DNA of 64,000 nucleotides, from positions 1,922,001-1,986,000 of the forward strand of contig OY970183.1 in NCBI GenBank assembly GCA_963708155.1, in the 5' to 3' direction. The DNA is from Methylovirgula sp963708155 (GTDB lineage Bacteria; Pseudomonadota; Alphaproteobacteria; Rhizobiales; Beijerinckiaceae). The notes under the pieces were generated by a model that was not told the origin of the DNA, did no database searches, and worked only from the letters and a program-made list of their open reading frames with translations. This document shows, piece by piece, positions 43,517 to 52,942 of this stretch. Made by a program: the position numbers and the translations under genes. Position 1 is the first letter of the stretch; each line of letters opens with the position of its first letter.

Positions 43517-45055
43517 CTAGGCCGCGCGCAACTCCTTCGGCGCGCCGATGCGGTAGGACAGGGCCTCGGCGAGATGCGGCCGCCCAACGGTCGCGGCGCC
43601 GTCAAGATCGGCGATCGTGCGGGCCAGCTTCAGGATGCGGTAAAAGCCCCGCGCTGACAGATTCAACCGCTCGGACGCCTCGCGTAGTAGAACCATTCCG
43701 GCCGTGTCCGGCCGCGCCATGTCTTCGATCACATGGCCGGGGGCCGCCGCGTTGGTGAAGACATGTGGCAGGCCCAGCTCGGCATAGCGCTTCACCTGCA
43801 CGTGCCGTGCGGCGGCGACACGGGCGGCGACTTCGGCCGAGCCCTCCGCCGCCGGCGGCAGCAGCAGATCGGCGGCATTGACGGCAGGCACTTCGATCAT
43901 CAGGTCGATCCGGTCGAGCAGCGGGCCCGAGAGGCGCGCCTGATATTGCCCAACGCAGCGTGCGGCGGGTTGCCGGCTGCAGCTGTAGCCGGGATCGAGA
44001 GCATGGCCGCAGCGGCACGGATTCATTGCCGCGACAAGCTGAAAGCGCGCCGGATATGTGATGCGATGATTGGCGCGCGCGATGGCGACTTCGCCGGTTT
44101 CCAGCGGCTGGCGCAGCGAATCGAGAACCTGTGGCTGGAACTCCGGCAATTCGTCGAGAAACAAGACTCCCTGATGGGCGAGCGAAATTTCTCCCGGCCG
44201 CGCATGAACGCCGCCGCCGACCAGTGCCGCCATCGAGGCCGAATGATGCGGCGCGCGGAACGGCCGCCGGTCGGTCAGCGCCCCACCCGCCAATTGCCCG
44301 GCGACGGATTGGATGAGCGAGATTTCGAGCAGTTCGCGCGGCGTCAGCGGCGGCAAAATCGAGGGCAGCCGCGCCGCCAGCATGGATTTGCCCGCGCCCG
44401 GCGGCCCGCTCATGAGCAGATTATGGCCGCCCGCGGCCGCGATTTCGAGCGCGCGCTTCGCGCTCTCCTGACCCTTGATGTCGCGCAGATCGGGTAGGAG
44501 TCCGCCACCCTGGCGCATCGCCGGGCTTGGGCGGCTGAGGACTTGCGCGCCCTTGAAATGGTTGGCGAGCTGGATGAGCGACCCCGGCGCCAGAACGTCC
44601 ATATCCTGCGACGCCCAGGCCGCCTCGCCGCCGCGCGCCTGCGGGCAGATGAGGCCGTGTCCGCGCGCATTGGCGGCGATGGCCGCGGGCAGAACTCCGG
44701 AGACTTCGGTGATCGCGCCATCGAGCGCCAGTTCGCCGAGAACGGTAAAGCCCTGGATCGCATCGGCGGGGATGGCGCCGATCGCCGCCATAATGCCGAG
44801 GGCGATGGGCAGATCGTAATGGCTGCCCTCCTTGGGCAGATCGGCGGGTGCGAGATTGACGGTGATCCGCTTGGCCGGGAGAGCAAGGCCCGAGGCGTTA
44901 AGCGCCGCGCGCACCCGCTCGCGCAATTCGGCGACGGCCTTGTCGCCGAGACCGACAAGCGTGAACATCACATTGCCGTTAGCGATCTGCACCTGGACAT
45001 CGACCGGCCGCGCCTCGATCCCCTCGAAGGCCACCGTCGCGACACGCACCACCAT
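43517..45055 (-). CDS. comM: YifB/ComM-family Mg-chelatase-like AAA+ helicase
   Basis: 512 residues from ATG 45055 (MVVRVATVAFEGIEARPVDV); the longer open frame is not conserved. Lon-like N-domain (LPAKRITVNLAPADLPKEGS), Walker A MSGPPGAGKSMLAARLPSILP, Walker B LAHQGVLFLDELPEF, and a zinc-like Cys set MNPCRCGHALDPGYSCSRQ, ending in a Mg-chelatase C-domain. In naturally competent bacteria ComM drives branch migration during transformation; in others the role is unclear. Confidence 0.93.
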   Translation of the reverse strand: MVVRVATVAFEGIEARPVDVQVQIANGNVMFTLVGLGDKAVAELRERVRAALNASGLALPAKRITVNLAPADLPKEGSHYDLPIALGIMAAIGAIPADAIQGFTVLGELALDGAITEVSGVLPAAIAANARGHGLICPQARGGEAAWASQDMDVLAPGSLIQLANHFKGAQVLSRPSPAMRQGGGLLPDLRDIKGQESAKRALEIAAAGGHNLLMSGPPGAGKSMLAARLPSILPPLTPRELLEISLIQSVAGQLAGGALTDRRPFRAPHHSASMAALVGGGVHARPGEISLAHQGVLFLDELPEFQPQVLDSLRQPLETGEVAIARANHRITYPARFQLVAAMNPCRCGHALDPGYSCSRQPAARCVGQYQARLSGPLLDRIDLMIEVPAVNAADLLLPPAAEGSAEVAARVAAARHVQVKRYAELGLPHVFTNAAAPGHVIEDMARPDTAGMVLLREASERLNLSARGFYRILKLARTIADLDGAATVGRPHLAEALSYRIGAPKELRAA

Positions 45056-45207
45056 TCCGGCCCCCTCGCGCTCGCAGAAAGCTAAGCATATTCCAATGAA
45101 AGCGGCAAGAACAATCCGGGAACATGCAAAAACACCTGTGCGCCGCTGCCATTCAGGGCGGCCGCAGTGCCGCAAGGCGCATTGCGGCGGTTCGAATCTT
45201 GCGCCAA

Positions 45208-45245
45208 GGGTGCTCAGCACGGGTGCTTAGCAAGGGTGCTCAGCT
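45208..45245. repeat. 13-bp tandem repeat, three units
   Basis: GGGTGCTCAGCAC, GGGTGCTTAGCAA and GGGTGCTCAGCT(T), head to tail. It ends 16 bp before the start of the polymerase-like gene, between divergent comM and that gene. Confidence 0.6.
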
Positions 45246-45261
45246 TGTACAGGATGCGATA

Positions 45262-46515
45262 ATGGCCGCCGCTGCCCCCAGAGCCTATGCCGATCCCGCC
45301 GCCGCGGCGGCGCGACTCCTGCTTTGGCTTGCGCTTATTCTGCTGATGATTCTGACGCCGGTGGCGGAGCTTGTTTTCCGCGGGCCGCTGTATGTGTTCC
45401 TGCCCGTGGGCGCCTGCATTCTCATCGTCGCCGGGCGCGTGGCGCAGGAGCGCGGCTCGGGCCAGAAGCTCGTCCGGCTCCTGCGCTCACCCATCGCCGG
45501 CGCAGCCTTTTTCCTGTTCTTATGGGCCGGCCTGTCGTTGCTTTGGACGCCGTTTCCCGACGAGGCGGCGACCCGCTTCTTGAAGGCGGCGCTGACGGCG
45601 CTGGTGGTCTTTTTCGCCATCCTCTCGCTGCCGGAGAAGACCAGAGCCACAAATCTTTATTTGCTGCCGATTGGCCTCGCCATCGTGGCGGTCGCGACGA
45701 TAGGGCTCACGTTCTTCGCGCCGCGGATGTTCTGGCAGGGCGAAACGCCTGACGCGACCTTGGCGCAGCGCTGCGTGATGACGCTGACGGTTCTGCTGTG
45801 GCCTGCGATCGGCGGCCTGGCCCTGCGTGAAAAGTGGCTGCTCGCCGTGGTTTTGGCCGGAGCCGTGACGGCGGCGGTGCTGGCGACGTTTGTCGAAATC
45901 GCCTTGGTGGGCCTCGCTTTGGCCGCGGTCGTTTATGTCGTCGCGGCGAGCGAGCCGCAGAAAGTCGGCCAGATCCTCGGTTTCGGGCTTGCGGCTTTGG
46001 TTCTTCTCGCCCCCGCAGCGGCGCTGATCGTGCTGGCGCTGGTGAGCGTCGGACATCTGCCTCATGTTGGTCCGGGCCTCGTCTTCGCCGATGTCATCGT
46101 GCAGGAATGGCCGCGCTTCATCACCGGTCACGGGCTCGATTTCGCCACGCGCGCGGTCGAAATCGGCGTGCTGCCGCCGGATACGCCGGGCAGTATCCTG
46201 TTCAAGATCTGGTATGAACTCGGCGTCCTCGGCGCGATTGCCTTTGCCGTGTTGGCGGTGAGCGCCTTCATCGCCGCGGGGAATGCGCCGCTCGCGATCG
46301 CGCCGGCGTTGCTGGCAGGACTTGTCGCCGGTCTTGTCGTCGCGGTCTGGGGCACCGAAACGACGCAAATCTGGTGGATGTCGCTCAATGGGCTCGATGC
46401 CATCGCGCTTGCGCTGATGTGCAAGGCCGCGCCGCACGCCAAGCGGCCGCTGGCGCCAGCCGCGGAGGATTTGCCGCTCGAACCCGATGAAGAGTATGGG
46501 GCTTTGGACGTCTAG
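45262..46515 (+). CDS. O-antigen ligase/polymerase-like membrane protein
   Basis: About 417 residues from ATG 45262 (upstream codons are open but overlap the tandem repeat). Ten to twelve membrane segments. A long periplasmic loop carries the ligase-type pattern RFITGHGLDFATRAVEIGVLPPDTPGS (residues split here by family position), followed by FKIWYELGVLGAIAF, similar to Wzy_C/WaaL proteins. It probably joins or polymerises surface polysaccharide on the periplasmic face. The C-terminal tail is acidic and cytoplasmic. Confidence 0.72.
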   Translation: MAAAAPRAYADPAAAAARLLLWLALILLMILTPVAELVFRGPLYVFLPVGACILIVAGRVAQERGSGQKLVRLLRSPIAGAAFFLFLWAGLSLLWTPFPDEAATRFLKAALTALVVFFAILSLPEKTRATNLYLLPIGLAIVAVATIGLTFFAPRMFWQGETPDATLAQRCVMTLTVLLWPAIGGLALREKWLLAVVLAGAVTAAVLATFVEIALVGLALAAVVYVVAASEPQKVGQILGFGLAALVLLAPAAALIVLALVSVGHLPHVGPGLVFADVIVQEWPRFITGHGLDFATRAVEIGVLPPDTPGSILFKIWYELGVLGAIAFAVLAVSAFIAAGNAPLAIAPALLAGLVAGLVVAVWGTETTQIWWMSLNGLDAIALALMCKAAPHAKRPLAPAAEDLPLEPDEEYGALDV

Positions 46516-46524
46516 AGCGGATAG

Positions 46525-46908
46525 TTACTGGCGAATATCCTCGCCGCTTTCGACCGGCGCAAGCTGCGCCAGTTCGTCGTCGGTGAACAGCCGGCTGCGG
46601 GTGAGAAAGCGGACATTCTCCGGGGATTCGATCGAGAAGCCGGAGCCGCGGCCTGGCACGACGTCGATCGTCAGATGCGTGTGCTGCCAATATTCGAATT
46701 GCGACTCGCTCATGTAGAACGGCGCATCGCCGATGATGCCGAGCTTCACATCGCTCTTGCCGACGCGGAAATCGCCGCGCGGATAGCACATGGGCGCCGA
46801 GCCGTCGCAGCAGCCGCCGGATTGGTGGAACATCAACGGGCCGTGGATCGCTTCAAGCTTGGAGATCAGCGCGAGAGCCGCAGGGGTTGCTGAGACACGT
46901 TCGGGCAA
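46525..46908 (-). CDS. DUF779 protein
   Basis: 127 residues from the TTG at 46908, chosen because GGGAGG lies 5 bases upstream; the frame is open to 46974 but that stretch contains a hairpin. Conserved Cys-rich block MFHQSGGCCDGSAPMCYP and the aromatic YWQHTHLTIDVVPGRGSG. DUF779 genes nearly always follow exaC/acetaldehyde dehydrogenase genes, as here, but their function is unknown; a metal-binding role is suggested by the Cys/His set. Confidence 0.88.
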   Translation of the reverse strand: MPERVSATPAALALISKLEAIHGPLMFHQSGGCCDGSAPMCYPRGDFRVGKSDVKLGIIGDAPFYMSESQFEYWQHTHLTIDVVPGRGSGFSIESPENVRFLTRSRLFTDDELAQLAPVESGEDIRQ

Positions 46909-46944
46909 ATCCGCCTCCCTATGCGATAACCGGCGCGAAAACGA

Positions 46945-46997
46945 AGGAGCGGCACGAGGCCGCTCCTGTAACATTTGGGACGCCGGGGTCCGGCGTC
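46945..46997 (-). terminator. Two perfect hairpins between exaC and the DUF779 gene
   Basis: Hairpin 1, 46997-46979: GACGCCGG-ACC-CCGGCGTC (8 bp, 3-nt loop). Hairpin 2, 46967-46945: AGGAGCGGC-CTCGT-GCCGCTCCT (9 bp), followed on the minus strand by TCGTTTTC. The second resembles an intrinsic terminator with a weak T-run, so it may lower read-through into the DUF779 gene. Confidence 0.5.
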
Positions 46998-47013
46998 AAG
47001 ATCAAACACCGCC

Positions 47014-48534
47014 TCAGAAGAATCCCAGCGCCTTCGGGCTGTAGCTGACGAGCAGGTTCTTCGTCTGCTGATAATGGTCGAGCATCATCTTGTGATTCTC
47101 GCGGCCGATGCCGGATTTCTTGTAGCCGCCGAAGGCGGCGTGCGAGGGATAGAGGTGGTAGCAGTTGGTCCAGACGCGGCCCGCCTGGATGCCGCGGCCC
47201 ATGCGATAGGCGCGGTTGATGTCGCGCGTCCACAGGCCGGCGCCGAGGCCGAAGATCGTGTCATTGGCGATTTCGAGCGCTTCCGCCTCGGTCTTGAACG
47301 TCGTGACGGCGAGGACCGGCCCGAAAATCTCCTCCTGGAAGACACGCATCTTGTTGTTGCCTTGCAGGACCGTCGGCTTGACGTAATAGCCGTCGGCGAG
47401 TTCGCCGGGCAGCACATTGCGCTCGCCGCCCGTCAGAACTTTCGCGCCTTCCTTTTTGCCGATGTCGATATAGGAGAGGATCTTCTCAAGCTGATCGTTC
47501 GAGGCCTGCGCGCCGATCATCGTGGTGGGGTCGAGCGGGTGGCCGGTCTTGATCTTCTCGACGCGCTTGATCGCCCTCTCCATGAACTTGTCATAGATCG
47601 ATTCCTGCACGAGCGCGCGGCTGGGGCAGGTACAGACTTCGCCCTGGTTCAGCGCGAACATGGCGAAACCTTCGAGCGCCTTGTCGAAGTAATCGTCGTC
47701 CTCGGCCATCACGTCGGCGAAGAAGATGTTCGGTGATTTGCCGCCGAGTTCCAGCGTCACCGGAATGATGTTTTCCGACGCATATTGCATGATGAGCCGG
47801 CCCGTCGTCGTCTCGCCGGTGAAGGCGATCTTGGCGATGCGCTTGTTCTGCGCCAGCGGCTTGCCGGCCTCGACGCCGAAGCCGTTGACGATGTTGAGCA
47901 CGCCGGGCGGCAGGATGTCGGCGATGATGTCGGCGAGCACCATGATGCTCGTCGGTGTCTGCTCGGCCGGCTTGATGACGACGCAATTGCCGGCGGCGAG
48001 GGCCGGGGCCAGCTTCCAGGCCGCCATCAGCAGCGGGAAGTTCCAGGGAATGATCTGGCCGACGACGCCGAGCGGCTCATGGAAATGATAGGCGACCGTG
48101 GTGTGATCGAGCTCGGAGATGCCGCCTTCCTGCGCGAGGATGCAGCCGGCGAAATAGCGGAAATGGTCAATGACGAGCGGCACGTCGGCGGCGGTCGTCT
48201 CGCGGATCGGCTTGCCGTTGTCGATCGTCTCGGCGAGCGCGAGGAGGCTCAGTTTGCCCTCGAGCCGGTCGGCGATCTTGTTCAGGAGCTTGGCGCGCTG
48301 CGCCGGCGCGGTATTGCCCCAGGCCTCCCGCGCTGCATGCGCCGCGTCGAGGGCGAGTTCAATATCTTCCGCTGTCGAGCGCGCCACCTGGCTGAACGGC
48401 TTGCCGGTGATCGGGCTCACATTATCGAAATATTGCCCTTTGACCGGCGGAACCCATTTGCCGCCGATGAAATTGTCATAGCGTTCGCGGAGCGCGACCT
48501 GCTGCCTTAATTCCTGAAGGCTTTGCGCGAGCAT
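47014..48534 (-). CDS. exaC: NAD-dependent aldehyde dehydrogenase, ExaC/AldB type
   Basis: 506 residues from ATG 48534 behind GGGAGGTCG. Catalytic Cys in LNQGEVCTCPSRALVQ, general base Glu in TLELGGKSPN, the NAD loop FTGETTTGRLIM, and WNFPLLMAAWKLAPAL. The double Cys C-T-C and the DUF779 neighbour are typical of acetaldehyde dehydrogenases acting after quinoprotein alcohol dehydrogenases, so oxidation of acetaldehyde (or similar short aldehydes) to the acid is the likely reaction. Confidence 0.93.
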   Translation of the reverse strand: MLAQSLQELRQQVALRERYDNFIGGKWVPPVKGQYFDNVSPITGKPFSQVARSTAEDIELALDAAHAAREAWGNTAPAQRAKLLNKIADRLEGKLSLLALAETIDNGKPIRETTAADVPLVIDHFRYFAGCILAQEGGISELDHTTVAYHFHEPLGVVGQIIPWNFPLLMAAWKLAPALAAGNCVVIKPAEQTPTSIMVLADIIADILPPGVLNIVNGFGVEAGKPLAQNKRIAKIAFTGETTTGRLIMQYASENIIPVTLELGGKSPNIFFADVMAEDDDYFDKALEGFAMFALNQGEVCTCPSRALVQESIYDKFMERAIKRVEKIKTGHPLDPTTMIGAQASNDQLEKILSYIDIGKKEGAKVLTGGERNVLPGELADGYYVKPTVLQGNNKMRVFQEEIFGPVLAVTTFKTEAEALEIANDTIFGLGAGLWTRDINRAYRMGRGIQAGRVWTNCYHLYPSHAAFGGYKKSGIGRENHKMMLDHYQQTKNLLVSYSPKALGFF

Positions 48535-48847
48535 ACTTCGACCTCCCTACCTTACTCTGGTTTGGTTGGCGCGCATTATCGTCTTCCGCCCGGCCGAGGC
48601 AATAGGCCAGAGGTCTTAGACGGAGCCATGGCTTGAGCCGGCCCGGGCGGCGTGCGGGGGGCCGCGGGTGGGGGTTTCTTGGGGCTTTCAGTTTGTATTG
48701 ATTTTAAACAAGGCGGCTCCTCTTTTTAACTCCTATAAAGTCAGGCCATTACTCTTGCGGCGGAGCCAATTCGTCGCCATTACTTTATGGAACCGAACGT
48801 TGTGGGCCGCACATGCCGGTCGCGCAGGATTGAGTTGCAGCAGAAAA
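48535..48847. other. 313-bp intergenic region between exaC and bfd
   Basis: Divergent control region. An AT-rich island at 48690-48745 contains TATAAA (48734-48739), which could be a -10 element for bfd, but no good -35 lies 17 bp upstream. No Irr- or RirA-type box is obvious to me. No coding sequence is supported; the open frame from 48668 is the non-conserved upstream part of bfd. Confidence 0.4.
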
Positions 48848-49228
48848 ATGATCATTTGTTCCTGCAATGCGATTTCCGACACGAGTGTCAAAGCTTCGAT
48901 CCGCAGCGAGAAATCGCCGCGGACGCCGGGCGCCGTCTATCGCTGTCTCGGGTGCAGGCCGAACTGCGGGCGGTGTTTTGAGACCGTGCGCACCATTATC
49001 GACGATGCTTTAAAGCAGGCCGGCACAGGCGAACATGTTCATCTGACCGCCGCGAAAGACCAGGATTGGGCGATCGCCGCCCGCGCGCACGATCATCATC
49101 ATCCACACGACCATCGCCACGATCATCATCGCGGTCATGACCGCCGTTCGCCGGCGGCGCACGAGGCCGGCGGCTGCGAGAAGAATTGCGACGCCTGCGC
49201 GGTTGCGGCGGCTCCGACTTTTTCCTGA
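48848..49228 (+). CDS. bfd: Bacterioferritin-associated ferredoxin with His-rich C-terminal tail
   Basis: 126 residues from ATG 48848 (MIICSCNAISDTSVKAS). The 2Fe-2S ligands are Cys4, Cys6, Cys40 and Cys43 (CSCN and PNCGRC); Cys33 and Cys36 are extra. Ordinary Bfd ends near residue 65. Here about 60 more residues follow, with some 15 His (HDHHHPHDHRHDHH) and a closing Cys group (CEKNCDACA). Bfd reduces bacterioferritin to release iron; bfr is the next gene. The tail suggests metal storage or transfer, which is inference. Confidence 0.88.
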   Translation: MIICSCNAISDTSVKASIRSEKSPRTPGAVYRCLGCRPNCGRCFETVRTIIDDALKQAGTGEHVHLTAAKDQDWAIAARAHDHHHPHDHRHDHHRGHDRRSPAAHEAGGCEKNCDACAVAAAPTFS

Positions 49229-49390
49229 AATTTTGTTGCCTGCACGCACTGTCTTTGCGCGCCGCGAATAAGCCTGCTCAAAAACCGTTTTACACACCGG
49301 AGCATCGTCATGCTCCGCCTTCTGCTATTGCCGGGGCATTTTAACTGGCTTAGTTTGCGCCCAATTCAGTTCGGGATGGAGCAGTTCTAA

Positions 49391-49873
49391 ATGCAGGGCG
49401 ACGCGCGCGTCATCGACTATCTCAATCGCGGTCTTCGCAGCGAGCTGACCGCCATCAACCAATATTGGCTGCATTACCGGCTGCTCGACAATTGGGGCTA
49501 TAAGGAACTCGCCAAGAAGTGGCGCAAGGAATTGATCGAGGAGATGGAGCACGCGGACCGCTTCGTCCAGCGCATTATTTTTCTCGATGGCTTCGCCAAC
49601 CTCCAGGTGCTTGATCCGCTGCGGATTGGGCAGACGGTAGAAGAGATCATCGCCGCCGATCTCGCGTCCGAGCGTGATGCGCACCGGCTTTACACCGAGG
49701 CCGCCGATTACAGTTTCTCGGTCCGCGATTATGTGTCGAAGGAACTTTTCGACGACCTGCTGAAGGACGAGGAAGAGCACATCGATTTTCTCGAAACGCA
49801 GCAGGAACTGATCCGACAGGTCGGCATCCAGCTTTACTCGCAAAAGCATATCGGCGAATTGCACGAGGATTGA
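49391..49873 (+). CDS. bfr: Bacterioferritin
   Basis: 160 residues. Ferroxidase ligands Glu18, Glu51, His54, Glu94 and the Glu/His of KDEEEHIDFLE are present, and the haem-ligating Met52 is kept (LIEEMEHADRF). It forms the 24-subunit haem-containing iron store. It follows bfd after 160 bp. Confidence 0.96.
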   Translation: MQGDARVIDYLNRGLRSELTAINQYWLHYRLLDNWGYKELAKKWRKELIEEMEHADRFVQRIIFLDGFANLQVLDPLRIGQTVEEIIAADLASERDAHRLYTEAADYSFSVRDYVSKELFDDLLKDEEEHIDFLETQQELIRQVGIQLYSQKHIGELHED

Positions 49874-50052
49874 TCGCAGAGGCGGCGTTCTGCACTGTCA
49901 GGCCGCGGCGACTTGCGAGACAAAAATCGAGACCGTCCCGATCTAGTCCCCGGCCCGGGTCAGAAGATCGCGCGCCGAGGACAGAATAGGCGAGGCGCCC
50001 GAGCCGGTCGTCTCGACGGCGCGGCTGACATCGCTCGTCGCGGCGATGCGCC

Positions 50053-52708
50053 TCAGTTCGCGACTTCACCGTGCTTTTTGCGCGGCGGCCCCATCAGTGC
50101 CGGCTGGAAGAGCACGGCGGCGCAGAGCGTCGTCACGAGCGACATGGCCAGCAATTTGCCCATGCTCGACGTGCCGGGATGATGCGACAGCCACAGGCTG
50201 CCGAAGGCGGTGGCCGTGGTCATCGCGCTGAAGAAGACGGCCCGCGTCAGGCTCGATTGCAAAAGATTGGTCGTCCCGGCGCGCCAAGCCATCACGAAAT
50301 AGATCTTGAACGCGACGCCGAGGCCAAGCAGCAGCGGCAGCGCGATGATATTGGCGAAGTTGAGCGGCATGTGGAACAGAACCGTCAGTTCCAGCGTCAC
50401 GAGCCCCGCGAGCAGCAGAGGAACCAGCGTGAGCAGGACATCGCTCACCCGGCGCAGGACGATGAACAGAAGGACGCTGATGGAGAGCAGCGCCCAGATC
50501 CCGGCCTCGATGAAGGCGCGGATCACGGTGTCGCCTGATTCCTGGATGGCGATCGGCTCGCCTGTCGCGTTCGGCGCGACAGCCTTAACCGCCTTGGCGA
50601 AGCGCCGCATAACGTCATTATCGTCCTGATCGCCCGCCGGGGCGACCGAGATCAGCGCCTGCCCGTCGGCGCTCACCCAGTCCCGCTGCAGGCTGAGGGG
50701 AATGTCGGCCACGCTCGTTGGCTTGGCCTCCAGCGAGCGATGCAATTGCTCAAGCATCACATTGAGCGGCGGCAGCAGCAGCGTGCGGGCCGCCGCGCGT
50801 TTTTCCGGCGGGGCATTCGCCAGCTGGCGCATGAGATCGGCGAGGTGGCGTGCTGCATCGACGCCGGGGCCTTTGAGGCCCTTGGTGGTCATGTCGAATT
50901 GCAGCGCGTCGGCATTCATCGCGGCGACGTCGTCGGCGTCGCTGCGGCGCATCGATGCGGCGCGTCGGATCGAACAGTGGCAGCAGGAATTTCGCCGCAT
51001 GTTCGATGATCGGCAGCTTCTTGTCCTGATCGACAGGCACGAGGCTGTTGAGGGTCAGGACGCCGGCGACCTGAGGCAACTTTTCCAGCTTTGCGACGAG
51101 CGGTTTCGTCGCATCGAGGCTCGGCGCCAGAATGTCGATGGCGTTCGCTGCCGGATTGTGGCTGCGCGTGAGATCGTCGAGCGTCATGACCGCTTCGGTG
51201 TCCTTGGCGCGCAGGTTCAGCGGATTGAAGTCGAAGCGCAAATGCGCGAGCAGCGGCGTGCCGGCCAGGGCGACGCCCAGCGTACCGATGACGACCGCAT
51301 AGCGATGCCGGGCGAGAAATTCGTCGACGGGCGCGAGAAATTTATAGCCGACGCTGTCCTGCTCGGCCGGCGGCTTCAGCACGGTCAGCAGGGCGGGCAG
51401 AACGGTGACCGAGGAGAAAAAGGCGATGATCATGCCGGTGCCGGCGATGAGGCCAAGCTCCGAAACGCCGCGGTAATCGGTCGGCAGAAAGGAATAGAAG
51501 CCGCAGGTCGTCGCCGCCGCGGCGAGCGCCAGCGGCCGGCCGGCACGCACCGCCGCGGCACGCAACGCCGTGTTGAAGTCGGGATGGACAAAGCGTTCCT
51601 GCCGGTAGCGGACGCTGAACTGGATGCCGAAATCGACGCCGATGCCAACGAACAGGACCGCGAAGGCGATCGAGATCAGGTTCAGCGCCCCGACCATCAG
51701 GAGGCCGATGGCCGCGGTCACGCAAAGCCCGACGATGACTCCCAGCGCGACGGCGAGCACGATGCGGGCCGAGCGCAATGCCCGCCAGATGATGAACAGC
51801 ACGATGAGCGCGGTGATCGCGCCGTTGAGGCCCGAGCCCTCCTTGACCGTCGAGAATTCCTCGTCGGCGAGCGGCACCGGGCCGGTGAGCCGCACGGTGA
51901 CGCCATCCTGCGGCGTCAGCCCCAGCTCTCTGGCGCTTTGACGGATGAAATTCGATGGCACGAGGCCGGGCTGCAGCGCGGCGTAATCGAGAACCGGTTT
52001 GATCGACAGGAAGTGGCGCAGCTGGCGCGGGTCTGGCGGTGCGCCGCTGAACAGAGCCTGCCAGGAGAAGAAGCTCTTTCGGCCGGCGAGCACATCCTCC
52101 AGCGCCCCGCTGAGGGCGAGGATCGGGCGGCTGAAATCCTCGAATGTGCCGGCGCCCGAGCGGACGCCGCGGTTGACATAGGAAAAGGCGTCCATGACGC
52201 CGCGCAGGCTCGGATCGGAGGCGAGCGCGGCGAGGAAGGGCTCGGCCTTCATCAGGCCGGCGATGCTGCGCTGAACCTGTGCGACCGGCTGGAACATGAG
52301 TCCGACCTGATCGAAATAGGGTCCGCTGTCGGGCCGGGTGACACTCTCGAAAAGGTCTTTCCGGGTCGATAGGCGCGCCAGCAGCTTCTGCGCCGCCATT
52401 TCGGTGAGTTCGGGCGTCTTGCCGTCGATAACGACGATGATGTCGTCGTGGCGTTGGGGGAATGCCTTGTCGAGCTCCGCCAGCCGCTGACGCCACGGCA
52501 GCTTTGCCGAAAGGAAATCATTGGTGTTGGTGTTGATGGCGAAATGCGTCGCCGCGTAATAGGCGCTGATGCCGGCGATGAGGAACGCCGCGACAATCAC
52601 CGTCCAGGCCGAACGCGAACAAACTTCCACCAAAGCGACGATCGCGCGGCCGATGAACCCGATTTGCGGACTCTGGCTCGGCGCCGCGCTATTCGGTTGA
52701 TTATCCAT
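50053..52708 (-). CDS. hpnN: HpnN, RND-family hopanoid transporter; one frame break
   Basis: From ATG 52708. The N-terminal helix VCSRSAWTVIVAAFLIAG is followed by a periplasmic loop (THFAINTNTNDFLSAKLPWR, family-typical) and the first membrane block with ISIAFAVLFVGIGVDFGIQF. A frame change near 50955 leads into the second periplasmic domain and the second membrane block (NIIALPLLLGLGVAFKIYFV). Corrected length is about 880 residues. HpnN moves hopanoids to the outer membrane in Rhodopseudomonas. It sits beside ispH and hpnH, facing away from them. Confidence 0.92.
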
Positions 52709-52942
52709 GTCTTTCCAACGTCAATAGCCAAAAATGTGTGGCATCTTTGCAAGGCCGCGGCAATTTCGGCTCGAAAGCCAATTTTGCGATGGCTTAATCG
52801 CGCAGGGCTGCCTTAACTGAGCTGTTTTGAGTTTCGGCAAAAGATGAACTTGCCAAGGACATCCTTAAAAGCGCGCGGTCCGAAAAAAGCAAGCTCTCGT
52901 CTTCATCTCTCTGCCTTGGCGGACAATAAGTTGGGGTGATGA

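Noticed and set aside
50702..52372. 556-residue plus-strand frame opposite hpnN
   Set aside because: Arg/Gln/Asp-rich shadow of hpnN on the other strand; hpnN shows clear membrane helices and family motifs.
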